From Hyphomicrobiales bacterium (GTDB lineage Bacteria > Pseudomonadota > Alphaproteobacteria > Rhizobiales > Aestuariivirgaceae): DNA of 18,010 nt. Where the stretch lies: contig JALVFB010000017.1 in NCBI GenBank assembly GCA_027030295.1, forward strand, positions 1-18,010, read 5' to 3'. The position numbers were made by a program, and so were the translations under genes. Of the stretch, positions 5,972 to 14,712 are shown piece by piece. The notes under the pieces are model-generated. The model was not told the DNA's origin and did not search any database. It saw nothing but the letters and a program-made list of their open reading frames with translations. Position 1 is the stretch's first letter. Each line of letters starts with the position of its first letter.

Positions 5972-7303
5972 ATGGAGGGGATGCGGTCTGGATTTCCGTA
6001 TTTCATTGCCGGCGCGCTCGTGTGCGCCGGCGCGATCATTGGTCTGCCGCTGGATGGTGGCGTCGGGGGGCTCTCCGTCGAACGCGCGCACGCTTTCGGG
6101 ATCACCATCAATCTGCCGGGCACAGGCAGGAAGCCATCCTACAGGAGGGGACGCCGCAGGTCCGGCAAGAAAGCGACCTCATCCTCCTGCGCTTCCACCC
6201 GGTGGAGCACCATGCAATTGGGGGAGAAGCAGATCGCCACGAACAATCAGGGGATAATCGTATCCTTTGATAACGATGGAAACATCATTGTCAGCCTGCA
6301 AATGAAAACCCCCCTGCCAACCATTCCGGAAAACCGGAAAGTGCCGGTGACCCTCAATTTCGGACGCCATGGAACGCAGAATCTCATTGGTGTCGTCGGT
6401 GAATCCACGAACATGATAATCCTGTCCGGTATCGCCGCTCAATCCATCGTGGAGCTGATGAGAAAGGCGCGCTCCGTGCGGGTCACGTTCATCAACAACG
6501 ATTATTGCACGCGGTTGCGGGGCTCCGGCACGGCGATCGACAGGGTGCAGGCGGCCGCCAACTTCTGGAAAATGGCAAAGAAGGACATCATCGACGAACG
6601 CCGCGAGGAACGGGCCAGGGAGGAACACGCCAAACGCACCGAAAGCATGGCGAAAACGCAACAGGAATCGGCGGACAAGCTCAACGGCATCCGGCCGAAG
6701 GGCAATCTGAAAAAAGATTTGGCGCGGAACATGCCTTCCGTGAACATTCAATATTTCGTGCCGGGATCCGAAGCCACCGGCCAGATGTGGGTGGACTGGG
6801 ACGTTGACGAGAACAAGGGGCCGATTCTGCGGCTCAACTTCATCGACATCAAGCGAAAGCTCGACATCAAGGCGGAGATCATCGCCCTGAGCCTGGAGCC
6901 GGTCACCGAAAACTGCAACAAGGACATCCGGAAGCCCATGGCCCCCGAAACCTCGCCGGCCTGCAGGCTGGTGCGTGGCCTCCTCATTGCGGAGGCGTGG
7001 GGGAAGAAAGCGCAAAGCAAGGGCCTGCGCAGACAGTTCTCGAAAACCGTTCTTTACGTGGAAGGCGACAAGGACAGCAAGATTTCGACGAGCGTGAATT
7101 TCATTCTCTATGAGAACGGCGCCGTTGCCGCGCAGATCGAGAAGCGCACCCATGGCTTTCCGCGCCGCTTCAACTTCACGATGGCCAATGCGCTCGAGCT
7201 GGCTCGCTATGTCGAGGATATCCGCGTGGACGCGGCCAAGAACATCAAGGCGGGCACCATGACGGACGCTGACCTTGACAACATATTCAAGGTGCCGGAC
7301 TGA
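5972..7303 (+). CDS. Secreted protein of unknown function
   Basis: The protein has 443 residues. A hydrophobic stretch (about 8-27) and an AHA/F site near residue 41 suggest a signal peptide, so it is probably periplasmic or outer-membrane associated. After a basic, disordered-looking stretch (50-80) come two mixed alpha/beta regions: 85-200 and 255-425. They are joined by a highly charged helix (about 200-240, rich in Glu, Arg and Lys) that could be a coiled coil. Each region ends in a similar pattern of strand, helix and strand. Five cysteines are present (18, 73, 179, 315, 331); four would remain after processing. I do not recognise the family. Start 5972 is preferred by default; ATG 5981 abuts a GGAGGGG too closely. 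The gene has its own promoter and is followed after a few nt by an OmpA-domain gene, which implies a joint envelope role. Its base composition is less GC-rich than that of the flanks. Confidence 0.75.
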   Translation: MEGMRSGFPYFIAGALVCAGAIIGLPLDGGVGGLSVERAHAFGITINLPGTGRKPSYRRGRRRSGKKATSSSCASTRWSTMQLGEKQIATNNQGIIVSFDNDGNIIVSLQMKTPLPTIPENRKVPVTLNFGRHGTQNLIGVVGESTNMIILSGIAAQSIVELMRKARSVRVTFINNDYCTRLRGSGTAIDRVQAAANFWKMAKKDIIDERREERAREEHAKRTESMAKTQQESADKLNGIRPKGNLKKDLARNMPSVNIQYFVPGSEATGQMWVDWDVDENKGPILRLNFIDIKRKLDIKAEIIALSLEPVTENCNKDIRKPMAPETSPACRLVRGLLIAEAWGKKAQSKGLRRQFSKTVLYVEGDKDSKISTSVNFILYENGAVAAQIEKRTHGFPRRFNFTMANALELARYVEDIRVDAAKNIKAGTMTDADLDNIFKVPD

Positions 7304-7318
7304 TCGGAGATGGATGTC

Positions 7319-8008
7319 ATGAAAAAACGATTTTTTCAGGCATTGGCGGGAAGTGGCGTCGTTCTTTTTCTTTTCATGCCGGCCACGGCGGAAGAACTCT
7401 ATTCCTGCCTGTATAATGGAACCTCTTCCACATACAGGGCGGCCGAGGCGACGCGCATGCGGGCGTTGGGCGCGGTGTGCGACAGGCTCACGGCGGCGGA
7501 ACGTGTCACCTGCGCCATCGACGGCGTCAAGCTGGATTACTCGAGGGAAGAGAGCCGCCGGCTGATGAATGAAAAACCGGATGCCGTTTGCGAAACGGAA
7601 AGCAAGCTCCTGGTGAACGTGAGAGCCGACGCTTCGCAAGCCCGTTCCACCTCCCGTCATGCAACGTTTGACATGATCGGGAAGGAAATCATTTATTTCC
7701 GCCTCGGCTCGTCCAGACTCAGCGCCAGGTCATCCGCCTTGCTGGCGGCCTTCAGCAGGAAATACGGCTCCGGTTCATATCGTTTCACGATAACCGGCTA
7801 CGCGGACGCATCGGGGAGTTCCCGCTTCAATCATACCTTGTCGCTCAAACGAGCGGGCCGTGTGCGCGACGCGCTTATCGATTTCGGCATATCGGCGGAC
7901 AACATCATTTCGGTAAATGCGCTTGGCGAGGAATCCCTGAGGTATCGGACGCGCAATGGCCAGCCCTACATCCTGAACAGGGCGGTTGAAATCCGCGCCT
8001 ATCAATGA
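7319..8008 (+). CDS. OmpA-domain (peptidoglycan-binding) envelope protein
   Basis: The protein has 229 residues. A signal peptide (KKRFFQ, hydrophobic 9-20, cleavage at ATA/EE after residue 24) sends it to the periplasm. Residues 25-110 form a region with four cysteines (30, 54, 65, 91) of no recognised family. Residues 120-229 are an OmpA C-terminal domain: 'ITGYADASGSSRFNHTLSLKRAGRV' read in two parts, ITGYADASG and NHTLSLKRAGRV, with D163 and R178 in the places of the diaminopimelate-binding Asp and Arg of E. coli OmpA. It should therefore bind peptidoglycan. No beta-barrel or lipobox is visible, so it is a soluble or complex-bound binder. An ATG at 7310 is also in frame, but GGAG (7306-7309) is spaced 9 nt from 7319 and abuts 7310. 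The preceding secreted protein gene ends 15 nt upstream, so they are one operon. Confidence 0.85.
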   Translation: MKKRFFQALAGSGVVLFLFMPATAEELYSCLYNGTSSTYRAAEATRMRALGAVCDRLTAAERVTCAIDGVKLDYSREESRRLMNEKPDAVCETESKLLVNVRADASQARSTSRHATFDMIGKEIIYFRLGSSRLSARSSALLAAFSRKYGSGSYRFTITGYADASGSSRFNHTLSLKRAGRVRDALIDFGISADNIISVNALGEESLRYRTRNGQPYILNRAVEIRAYQ

Positions 8009-8052
8009 GGCCGGCCCGCGCCATCTTCGGACATTCCTTGCATCGCGTGGTG

Positions 8053-8180
8053 TGATACCAAGCCGCGCAAAGGTTGACCGGTGAACCCGCTCCGCGCCCC
8101 TCAGGCCCTTGTTTTTCATAATTTGGGGGCCCAAGTGGGGGCGCGGGGCGGCGGGTGGTTCTTTATGCATATTGGTGTGA
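8053..8180 (+). repeat. 128-bp palindromic repeat, copy 2 (MITE/REP-like)
   Basis: This is the second copy of the element at 3339-3466, with the same orientation and length. The central 70 bp (CCGCGCCCC to the GGGGCGCGGGGCGG arm) are almost unchanged between copies, while the outer left arm has drifted. The terminal repeats TGATACCAA and TTGGTGTGA are imperfect complements. The right end stops exactly at the rlmN stop codon (8181-8183 on the minus strand). Like copy 1 it separates converging genes, here the OmpA-domain gene and rlmN. Confidence 0.85.
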
Positions 8181-9344
8181 TCAGCGGAGCCGCCGGGAGC
8201 GCCGCCGCGCCGCCAGGCGTTCCGATTCCGACTTGAGCTGACCGCAGGCGGCCAGAATGTCGCGTCCGCGCGGCGTGCGGATGGGCGCGGCCAGCCCGCC
8301 ATCGTTGACGATCTCGGCGAAGCGCTCGATGGTTTCCCAGTCGGAGCATGCATGGCGGCTGTCCGGCCATGGGTTGAAGGGAATGAGATTCACCTTCGCC
8401 GGAATGCCGCGCAGCATCGCCACCAGCCGCCGCGCATCGGCCTCCGAATCGTTCACCCCCTTCAGCATCACGTATTCGAAGGTGATGCGTTTGGCGTTCG
8501 ACAGCCCCGGATAGGCGCGGCAGGCTTCCAGCAGCCCGGCGATGGGATACTTGCGGTTCAGCGGCACCAGCTCATCGCGCACGTCATCCGTGGTGGCGTG
8601 CAACGAAATGGCCAGCATGACGCCGGTTTCCGCCCCCAGCCGCGGGATTTCCGGCACCACCCCGGCGGTGGAAACGGTGATGCGCCGCTTCGACAGTGCC
8701 AACCCCTCGCCATCGGCCAGCACCCGGCAGGCGGCGAACACGTTCTCGGGATTGTACAACGGCTCGCCCATGCCCATGAACACGACATTGGTGATGAAGC
8801 GTCCGGCGGCGGGCGGGTCCGGATGCCGCTCGATGAGCATCGGCCAGTCGCCCAGCGCATCCTTCGCCACCAGCACCTGGCCGATGATCTCGGCAACCGT
8901 GAGGTTGCGCACCCAGCGCTGAGTGCCGGTGTGGCAGAAGGAGCAGTTGAGCGTGCAGCCCACCTGCGAGGAGATGCAAAGCGTCCCGCGGTCTTCCTCC
9001 GGGATGAACACCATCTCCACCTCATGGCGCTGCCCGTGCGCATCCGGCGCCAGCCGCAGCAGCCACTTGCGCGTGCCGTCCACCGATTTCTGGTGCACCA
9101 CCACTTCCGGCCGCGAGATGGCGCAGCGCCGCGCCAGCGTCGCCCGCAGGTCTTTCGAGATGTTGGTCATCTCGTCAAACGAGCGGACGCCGCGGTGATA
9201 TATCCAGTGCCAGAGCTGTTGCACGCGCATTTTCGACTGACGCTCGGGCACACCGATATCGGCCAGCACGCGGGCCAGTTGCCCGCGCTCCAGCCCCACG
9301 AGGTCGATGCGCGTTTGCGTCTGCGAAGCGATGTCGATGGTCAT
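8181..9344 (-). CDS. rlmN: 23S rRNA (A2503-C2) / tRNA (A37-C2) methyltransferase
   Basis: The protein has 387 residues from the chosen start, normal for RlmN. This radical-SAM enzyme adds a methyl to C2 of A2503 in 23S rRNA and of A37 in some tRNAs. The radical-SAM cluster motif CTLNCSFC is present (C130, C134, C137), with the '[13 protein letters not shown]' SAM-binding segment following. The C-terminal cysteine that is transiently methylated is in '[12 protein letters not shown]' (C367), and C123 is also conserved in the '[10 protein letters not shown]' context. The start [10 protein letters not shown] is preferred over an upstream ATG at 9392, whose extra 16 residues look non-coding; neither has a strong ribosome site. 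It lies 146 nt downstream of the EAL-domain gene on the same strand and ends at the repeat. Confidence 0.95.
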   Translation of the reverse strand: MTIDIASQTQTRIDLVGLERGQLARVLADIGVPERQSKMRVQQLWHWIYHRGVRSFDEMTNISKDLRATLARRCAISRPEVVVHQKSVDGTRKWLLRLAPDAHGQRHEVEMVFIPEEDRGTLCISSQVGCTLNCSFCHTGTQRWVRNLTVAEIIGQVLVAKDALGDWPMLIERHPDPPAAGRFITNVVFMGMGEPLYNPENVFAACRVLADGEGLALSKRRITVSTAGVVPEIPRLGAETGVMLAISLHATTDDVRDELVPLNRKYPIAGLLEACRAYPGLSNAKRITFEYVMLKGVNDSEADARRLVAMLRGIPAKVNLIPFNPWPDSRHACSDWETIERFAEIVNDGGLAAPIRTPRGRDILAACGQLKSESERLAARRRSRRLR

Positions 9345-9450
9345 GCCGTCCACGTTTCCGGAATTGCCTTTCCGGCCAATATGCGCCCGCACCGGCCGAC
9401 AGTAAAGGGTGGCGGAGGCATTGGTCCGGCATGACCCGAAGCCGGATTGC

Positions 9451-9470
9451 GCGGGGCGTGCCTCCCCCGC
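9451..9470 (-). terminator. Weak GC-rich hairpin after the EAL-domain gene
   Basis: GCGGGG (9451-9456) pairs with CCCCGC (9465-9470) around an 8-nt loop, shortly after the stop of the EAL-domain gene on the minus strand. There is no T-run, so termination is uncertain and read-through into rlmN is possible. Confidence 0.25.
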
Positions 9471-9490
9471 CTGACGGGCATGGTCGCGAA

Positions 9491-11569
9491 TCAGGCGCTT
9501 TCCGCCCCGGCGGCCTGCGTCGGCTCATCGGTCGCGGCGGGCGCATTCGCGTGTTTCTGCAAATTCGCCAGCATCGCCCGCAACCGGGCCAGATCCTCCT
9601 CCAGCGCCATCATCAGTTGCCCGATGGGCGCATCGTCCACCTTGTCCGCCGCCCGCTCCGGCGCCGATGAAGGCGTGTCCGCATCCACCCGTGGCTGTTC
9701 GGCGCGAACATCCGCCTCCGCGCCCGGCGCCGGCCCGGCCTCCGGCATCTCCTCGGCCCCGACAACTTCCGGCCGCCGTTCTTCCTCGGGCACCACGGGC
9801 GTTTCACCCTCCCGCGCCGGACTCGGCGCAGCAACCGCATCGCCTTGCAACACGTTCGCCCGCACCACCGGCGTTTCCCCGTCTTCGGCCGCCTTCTCAC
9901 GCCGCAGCTGCGGCCAGCCGTCACAGCACTCGGGGCGGCCGAACAGGTATCCCTGCATCGCATCCACTCCCCATTCGCGCAGCAGGCGGGCGTCTTCCTC
10001 GTTTTCCACCCATTCCGCCACCAGCCGCATGCCGGTGTTGTTGGCGAGATTGATGAGCGAACGCACGAAATGCTGGTTTTTCCGGTTGTTGCTGAGATCT
10101 TCGCAAAAGGCGCCATCCAGCTTCACGATATCGAAATTGAAGTCGCGCAGGTTGCGGAAGGACGTGTACCCGGCGCCGAAGTCGTCCAGCGCCACCTCGC
10201 ACCCCAGCTCGTGCAGCCGATCGATGAAGCCGTTCACCCGTTCGGAATCGTTGAGCACCGCCGATTCGGTGATTTCCACGATCAGCCTGCCGCGGATCAG
10301 ATCCCGCTCCTCCGTCAGGCGCTCCAGGAAACCTTCCGCGTCCATCACCGTGGTGGCGGAAATGTTGATGGAAAGCCGCCCCTCGGCTTTTATCTTCATC
10401 GCCTCCAGGGCCATGTCCAGCACGTCGATGTCCACCAGCCGCACCAGGCCCAGCTCTTCCGCCACCGGGATCAGATGGCTGGCGGGCATGGGCCGGTTTT
10501 CCGCATCCAGGATGCGCAACAACGCCTCGTGAAACACCGGCTTGCCGTCCTGCACGTGCACCACCGGCTGAAACGCCAGCGTGAACCGCTTCCGCCGCAG
10601 GGCGTCGAAAATCTCGTTGGCCATGCGCGCCTTCATGGTGCGGCGCGACACCTGATCGGCAGAGGGCGCATAGACCACCGCGGCGCTGGCCGGGCGCTCC
10701 TCCGCTTCCGCCAGGGCCTCTTCCGCGCAGGCGATGGCCTCGGTGAGGGTGCGCGCGTTCTGCGGCAGCAGCGCCGCGCCGATGGACAACACCGGCCACA
10801 CCGGGCCATGGTCGGTCATCACCGGATCGGCGGCGGGCGCGTGCAGAAAGCGCTTCAGGGCCGGGCCCAGGTCGTCTTCGCGGCAATCATGGATGAGCAT
10901 GGCCATGCGGTTGTCGCCATAACGCGCGATGATGTCGCCGGCGCGCAACACGCGACTCAGCCGCTGCGCCACCTGCGCATAGGCCGAATCCGCCGCCTCG
11001 TAGCCATAGGCATCGAAAATGATGGAGAAATTGCGCAATGAGACGATCAGCAGCGCGGCATGCTCGTCGCCGCTTTCCGCCTCCGTGAGAAACTGTTGCA
11101 GACGACGAAAGAAATAGCTGCGGCAATACAGGCCGGAGGAAGGATCCATCTGTTCCGGCAGCCCCACCACATCGCAGCCACCGTCCACGGCGCAGTCCAT
11201 GCGCTGAATGGTGCCGAACACATGCGCCGGGCGGCCATGGACATCCGGCAGCCAGCGCCCGCGCTCCACCACCATGATGTTCATGTCATGGTCGCGCCCC
11301 CGCGGAAACATGCGATAGCTCACCACATAGTCGCGGCGCTCCGGACTGCTGCCGAAAATGGCCTCGTGGCGAAAATCGATGTGCGAGGGGTCCATGAGCA
11401 GCATCAGCTCGCGGCTGTTCGAGATATCCATATCCTCGGCGATGCCGAGCAATTCCCGCGCCGGCCCGCTCCAGTGAACGCGGTCGCCCCGGATATCCCA
11501 GTGAAACCTGGCTTCGCCCCCCGTCTGGCAGACCTCGATTGCCCCGCTCATGGCATCCGTTTCATTCAT
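9491..11569 (-). CDS. Degenerate GGDEF plus EAL domain protein (c-di-GMP phosphodiesterase type)
   Basis: The protein has 692 residues; positions below are for this start plus five. An N-terminal PAS-like region (about 20-135) leads to a GGDEF-like domain (about 145-310) whose signature is degenerate: RYGDNRMAM replaces RYGGDEF, so no cyclase activity is expected. The EAL domain (about 330-555) looks intact: EALLR (E353), NIS (N407), EITE (E437-E440), DDFGAG (D467, D468), KLDG (K488), AEWVE and QGYLFG. It is thus probably an active hydrolase of c-di-GMP, perhaps tuned by the other domains. No membrane segment is seen, so it is cytoplasmic. A Pro/Ala/Glu-rich tail (560-697) contains GETPVV twice and a short helical end. 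The track-start TTG at 11584 is weaker than the ATG at 11569. It is divergent from the marC-like gene. Confidence 0.9.
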   Translation of the reverse strand: MNETDAMSGAIEVCQTGGEARFHWDIRGDRVHWSGPARELLGIAEDMDISNSRELMLLMDPSHIDFRHEAIFGSSPERRDYVVSYRMFPRGRDHDMNIMVVERGRWLPDVHGRPAHVFGTIQRMDCAVDGGCDVVGLPEQMDPSSGLYCRSYFFRRLQQFLTEAESGDEHAALLIVSLRNFSIIFDAYGYEAADSAYAQVAQRLSRVLRAGDIIARYGDNRMAMLIHDCREDDLGPALKRFLHAPAADPVMTDHGPVWPVLSIGAALLPQNARTLTEAIACAEEALAEAEERPASAAVVYAPSADQVSRRTMKARMANEIFDALRRKRFTLAFQPVVHVQDGKPVFHEALLRILDAENRPMPASHLIPVAEELGLVRLVDIDVLDMALEAMKIKAEGRLSINISATTVMDAEGFLERLTEERDLIRGRLIVEITESAVLNDSERVNGFIDRLHELGCEVALDDFGAGYTSFRNLRDFNFDIVKLDGAFCEDLSNNRKNQHFVRSLINLANNTGMRLVAEWVENEEDARLLREWGVDAMQGYLFGRPECCDGWPQLRREKAAEDGETPVVRANVLQGDAVAAPSPAREGETPVVPEEERRPEVVGAEEMPEAGPAPGAEADVRAEQPRVDADTPSSAPERAADKVDDAPIGQLMMALEEDLARLRAMLANLQKHANAPAATDEPTQAAGAESA

Positions 11570-11733
11570 GTCTTTTCCCGCCAATGCCGCCGAACGCCAC
11601 GGCCCGGCGTCTATATGATCCCCACCGCTCCGATATGCCCAACAAAGGGAAAGAAAAAGTGAATGGGGCTTGCCTCTGGCGAGGAAACCGGCGCAGACTG
11701 CGGACCGTCACGCAAGCGGAAGGGAAAGGGCGC
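11570..11733. other. Divergent spacer between the EAL gene and the MarC-family gene
   Basis: The 164 nt hold ribosome sites for both genes (GGGAAAAG before the EAL gene; GGAAGGGAAAGGG before the MarC gene). An AT-rich TATATGAT near 11614-11621 could serve as a -10 but has no fitting -35. In-frame codons upstream of 11734 give a lysine/arginine-rich extension unlike MarC proteins, so I treat it as untranslated. Confidence 0.4.
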
Positions 11734-12399
11734 ATGCACCTGTGGTCGGATGTGGCGTTGCCTGCCTTCGCCACCCTGTTCGTGATCATCGACCCCCTGG
11801 GGCTGACGCCGGTGTTCGTGGCGCTGACGCAGGATCAGACGCCCGTCGAACGCCGGCGCATCGCCCGGCTCTCCGTGTTGCTGGCCGCCGGGGTGCTGCT
11901 GCTGTTCGCCTTTTTCGGCAAGGCCATCCTCGGCCTGTTCGGCATCTCCATGCCGGCCTTCCGCATCGCCGGCGGCATATTGCTGTTCATGATCGCGGTG
12001 GAAATGCTGTTCGAGAAACGCGCCGAGCGCCGCCGCCGCGCCCTTTCCCACAAGGAGCCACCGCATGCCTGGCGGGCGGTGGACGATGTCTGGGTCTTTC
12101 CGCTGGGCATTCCGCTCATCGCCGGACCGGGGGCGATTACCTCCGTCATCCTGCTGATGGGCCGGCATGCCGGGGACGCCGCCGCCCAGACCATCGTCGT
12201 GAGCATTCTCCTCGCCGTGCTGCTGTTCACCTGGCTGCTGTTCACCATCGTCAGCCACGCCGCGCATTTCCTGAGCGAAACGGCGGTGCGCGCCATCTCC
12301 CGCGTGCTCGGCATCATCCTCGCCGCCCTGGCGGTGGAATTCGTGCTGACGGGTCTGAAAGGCGCGGGCCTTGTCATGCGGGCCGCAGCAGGCGGGTGA
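11734..12399 (+). CDS. MarC-family integral membrane protein
   Basis: The protein has 221 residues with six likely membrane segments, the length and layout of the MarC (UPF0056) family. Segment 1 ends with 'FVIIDPLGLTPVFVALT', in the place of the family's NPxGxxP motif, with Asp for Asn. After a basic loop, 'PLIAGPGAITSVILLM' matches the second conserved GPG motif of the repeat. The family's function is unknown; despite the name, MarC was shown not to be needed for multiple antibiotic resistance in E. coli. The ATG follows GGAAGGGAAAGGG closely. The 3' end overlaps the 3' end of purK by 26 nt, so the two transcripts run into each other. Confidence 0.85.
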   Translation: MHLWSDVALPAFATLFVIIDPLGLTPVFVALTQDQTPVERRRIARLSVLLAAGVLLLFAFFGKAILGLFGISMPAFRIAGGILLFMIAVEMLFEKRAERRRRALSHKEPPHAWRAVDDVWVFPLGIPLIAGPGAITSVILLMGRHAGDAAAQTIVVSILLAVLLFTWLLFTIVSHAAHFLSETAVRAISRVLGIILAALAVEFVLTGLKGAGLVMRAAAGG

Positions 12400-13483
12400 T
12401 GTGCCCCATCTTGCGGCCCGGCTTCACCGCGCGTTTGCCATACAGGTGCAGGACGGCCTCCTCTTCCGCCGCCAGCGCCGCCCAGTCGTCGGCTTCCGCG
12501 CCCAGAATGTTGGTCATGACGCAATCATGGTGCCGCGCCGGAGCCGGCAGCGGCCAGCCGGCGACGGCACGCACATGCGCCTCGAACTGGGAAATCACGC
12601 AGGCCGCTTCCGTCCAGTGGCCGGAATTGTGCACGCGCGGCGCCATCTCGTTGAACACCAGCTCTTCCGCGCCATCCGCCCGCCGCACCACGAACAACTC
12701 CACCGCCAGCACCCCCACGTAATCCAGCGCCTCCGCCAGCTTGCGCGCAATGTCCTGCGCCGCCCGTTCGGTTTCCGCCCTCAGACCGGACGGCACGTGC
12801 GAGCGGCGCAGAATGTGATGTTCATGCTCGTTGCGCGGCACGTCGAAGGCGACGATCCGCCCATCCACTCCGCGCGCCACCAGCGCCGAAACCTCGCAGG
12901 CGAATTCCACGAATCCTTCCAGCAGACAGGGCACGCGCCCCAGCGCCTCCCACGCCGCGGCCACATCGTCGCCGGGGCGCACCAGCGCCTGCCCCTTGCC
13001 GTCATAGCCCAGCCGGCGCGTCTTCAAGACCGCCGGCAACGGCAGCCGGCGCGCCGCTTCCAGATCTTCCGGCGTCTCGATGTTGACGAACGGCGGCGTG
13101 GGAATGCCCAGATCGGCGACGAAGCGCTTCTCATTGAATCGATCCTGGGCGACGCGCAGCGCCTCCACCCCCGGCCGCAGCGGTTTGCGCTCGGCCAGGA
13201 ATTCGGCCGTGGACAGCGGCACGTTCTCGAACTCGTAGGTGATGACGTCCACCACCCCGGCGAACCGGCTGAGCGCCGCCGCGTCGTCCCACGCCGCTTC
13301 CGAGTGCGCGTGCGCCACGTCAAACGCCGGGTTGTCGCCTTCCGGAGCGTAGACATGCGCGCGCAGACCCAGCCGTGCCGCCGCCAGCGCCAGCATGCGC
13401 CCCAGCTGGCCACCGCCGAGAATGCCGATGACGCTCCCCGGCGGCAGCGCCGCCCGCCCGTCCCCGGTCGCGCCGTCGATCAT
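12374..13483 (-). CDS. purK: N5-carboxyaminoimidazole ribonucleotide synthase
   Basis: The protein has 369 residues. PurK carries out the ATP-dependent carboxylation of AIR to N5-CAIR with bicarbonate, in purine synthesis. Its N-terminal pre-ATP-grasp motif [15 protein letters not shown] is seen near residues 17-31, followed by the ATP-grasp region: '[16 protein letters not shown]', '[17 protein letters not shown]' and '[19 protein letters not shown]'. The start ATG (13483-13481) overlaps the purE stop codon as ATGA, with GAGGA upstream inside purE, so its translation is probably coupled. A longer frame to 13540 is therefore rejected. The 3' end overlaps that of the convergent marC-like gene. 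Confidence 0.95.
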   Translation of the reverse strand: MIDGATGDGRAALPPGSVIGILGGGQLGRMLALAAARLGLRAHVYAPEGDNPAFDVAHAHSEAAWDDAAALSRFAGVVDVITYEFENVPLSTAEFLAERKPLRPGVEALRVAQDRFNEKRFVADLGIPTPPFVNIETPEDLEAARRLPLPAVLKTRRLGYDGKGQALVRPGDDVAAAWEALGRVPCLLEGFVEFACEVSALVARGVDGRIVAFDVPRNEHEHHILRRSHVPSGLRAETERAAQDIARKLAEALDYVGVLAVELFVVRRADGAEELVFNEMAPRVHNSGHWTEAACVISQFEAHVRAVAGWPLPAPARHHDCVMTNILGAEADDWAALAAEEEAVLHLYGKRAVKPGRKMGHITRLLRPA

Positions 13484-13983
13484 GCCGTATCCTCGTCTAC
13501 CGGAAACTCGGCCACCGAGGCCGTCTGCCGCGCCCGCCATTCCAGCAGCCGTTCCTCCAGCGCCGCATCGGACAGCGCCAGCACCGCCGCCGCCAGCAGC
13601 GCGGCGTTGATGGCCCCGGCCTTGCCGATGGCCAGCGTGCCCACCGGCACCCCGCCCGGCATCTGCACGATGGAAAGCAGGCTGTCCTTGCCGGAAAGCG
13701 CGCGGGACTGGATGGGCACGCCGAACACCGGCAGATGCGTCAGCGCCGCCGTCATGCCCGGCAGGTGCGCCGCGCCGCCGGCGCCGGCGATGATGACGCG
13801 AAAGCCTTCTTCATGTGCGCCGCGGGCGAAGGCATAGAGCCGCTCCGGCGTGCGGTGGGCGGAAACGATGCGCGCCTCATAGGCGATGCCCAGCTCTTCC
13901 AGCGTGTCGCAGGCATGGCGCATGATGGGCCAGTCCGACTGGCTGCCCATGATCACCGCCACCTGTGGGGAATTGTCCATCAT
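13480..13983 (-). CDS. purE: N5-carboxyaminoimidazole ribonucleotide mutase, class I PurE
   Basis: The protein has 167 residues, usual for class I PurE, which converts N5-CAIR (the PurK product) to CAIR. The motifs are complete: GSQSDW (13-18), SAHRTPER (41-48) with the catalytic His at 43, and GGAAHLPGM (69-77) with the loop His at 73. The presence of purK next to it fits the class I pathway. Two ATGs (13983 and 13980) open the gene, preceded by GGGAAGGG, so the exact start is one or the other. The upstream spacer (13984-14110) has a TTGCCA -35 candidate without a convincing -10. Confidence 0.96.
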   Translation of the reverse strand: MMDNSPQVAVIMGSQSDWPIMRHACDTLEELGIAYEARIVSAHRTPERLYAFARGAHEEGFRVIIAGAGGAAHLPGMTAALTHLPVFGVPIQSRALSGKDSLLSIVQMPGGVPVGTLAIGKAGAINAALLAAAVLALSDAALEERLLEWRARQTASVAEFPVDEDTA

Positions 13984-14110
13984 GCCGCCCTTCCCGAATT
14001 CAGGCCATTTACCAGCCCTTCATTAGCTCCGGGCGTGGGGCTTGGCAACGCCGCCGCCTTGGCGGTAGGATGAACATCGGGAAGACGGGGCGCGCGCGAG
14101 GGGATGTGAC

Positions 14111-14671
14111 ATGTTCTGTCCCATCACTGCGGAACAGGCCGAACGCTTGCGCCGGGCGCGGCGGCACCTGGCGCGCGCGCGCATGCACGTGCGGCGGCTG
14201 GCATGGCTGGCGCGCGATCCCTCGCGGCTGGATGCACACCTGCCCCTGCTTTCCGCCACCGGCTTCGCCCGCTCGCTGGCGCGCTATCAGAGCATCCGCC
14301 TGCCGGAGGAGGCCACCACCCTGCTCATTCTGCTGCCCGCTGCGGCTGACGCGTCCCTGCGCCGGCAAATCGCCCTGCTGCTGCTGGAGAGCACCCGCAA
14401 CTGCGACACCCTGGGCTGTCTGGACGACGCCTTCCTGGTGCTGTTGAAGGGTGCGGACGAGGCGGGTGCGCACGCCGCCGGCGAGCGCTTGCGCCGGAAG
14501 ATCCGCAAGCTGGCCGCGCGCAACCGCCGGCTGCTGCGGGTGGATGTGCATCACCTGCCCATCACCCCCGAAGTGCGGGTGGCGGAGGTGATGGATTTCG
14601 CCCGCCGCGTGGCGGCGGAGGCTCGTGAATTTGCCTGCGCCTCGCGCCCGCAAGCCGCCCGCGCCGGCTGA
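14111..14671 (+). CDS. Small protein resembling a degenerate GGDEF domain
   Basis: The protein has 186 residues, with no signal peptide or membrane segment. An Arg-rich helical N-terminus (about 7-40) is followed by a region (65-150) with the order of elements of a GGDEF-fold nucleotidyl cyclase domain: strand 'TTLLILLP', a helix, then 'RNCDTLGCLDDAFLVLLKG' in the place of D-x-V/A-R-x-G-G-D-E-F-x-x-L-L, then the helix AAGERLRRKI. The signature LDDAF has lost the catalytic Gly-Gly-Asp-Glu, so it cannot be a normal diguanylate cyclase; it may be a regulator or binder. The match is by pattern only. A GAGGGG ribosome site precedes the ATG. It is divergent from purE and converges with proA 41 nt away. 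Confidence 0.6.
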   Translation: MFCPITAEQAERLRRARRHLARARMHVRRLAWLARDPSRLDAHLPLLSATGFARSLARYQSIRLPEEATTLLILLPAAADASLRRQIALLLLESTRNCDTLGCLDDAFLVLLKGADEAGAHAAGERLRRKIRKLAARNRRLLRVDVHHLPITPEVRVAEVMDFARRVAAEAREFACASRPQAARAG

Positions 14672-14712
14672 TGCCAGGCAGCATGAAAATTGGCTGATGC
14701 AAACCACCCCGC

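Noticed and set aside
3339..8180. A CRISPR array or composite transposon
   Set aside because: Only two distant copies of the repeat, no spacer pattern, no cas or transposase gene in between.
8352..9434. A 360-residue plus-strand open frame opposite rlmN
   Set aside because: Shadow of rlmN, which has all its catalytic motifs on the other strand.
13984..14110. Promoter for purE with TTGCCA and TAATGA
   Set aside because: The -10 candidate matches the consensus at too few positions; kept only as a remark.
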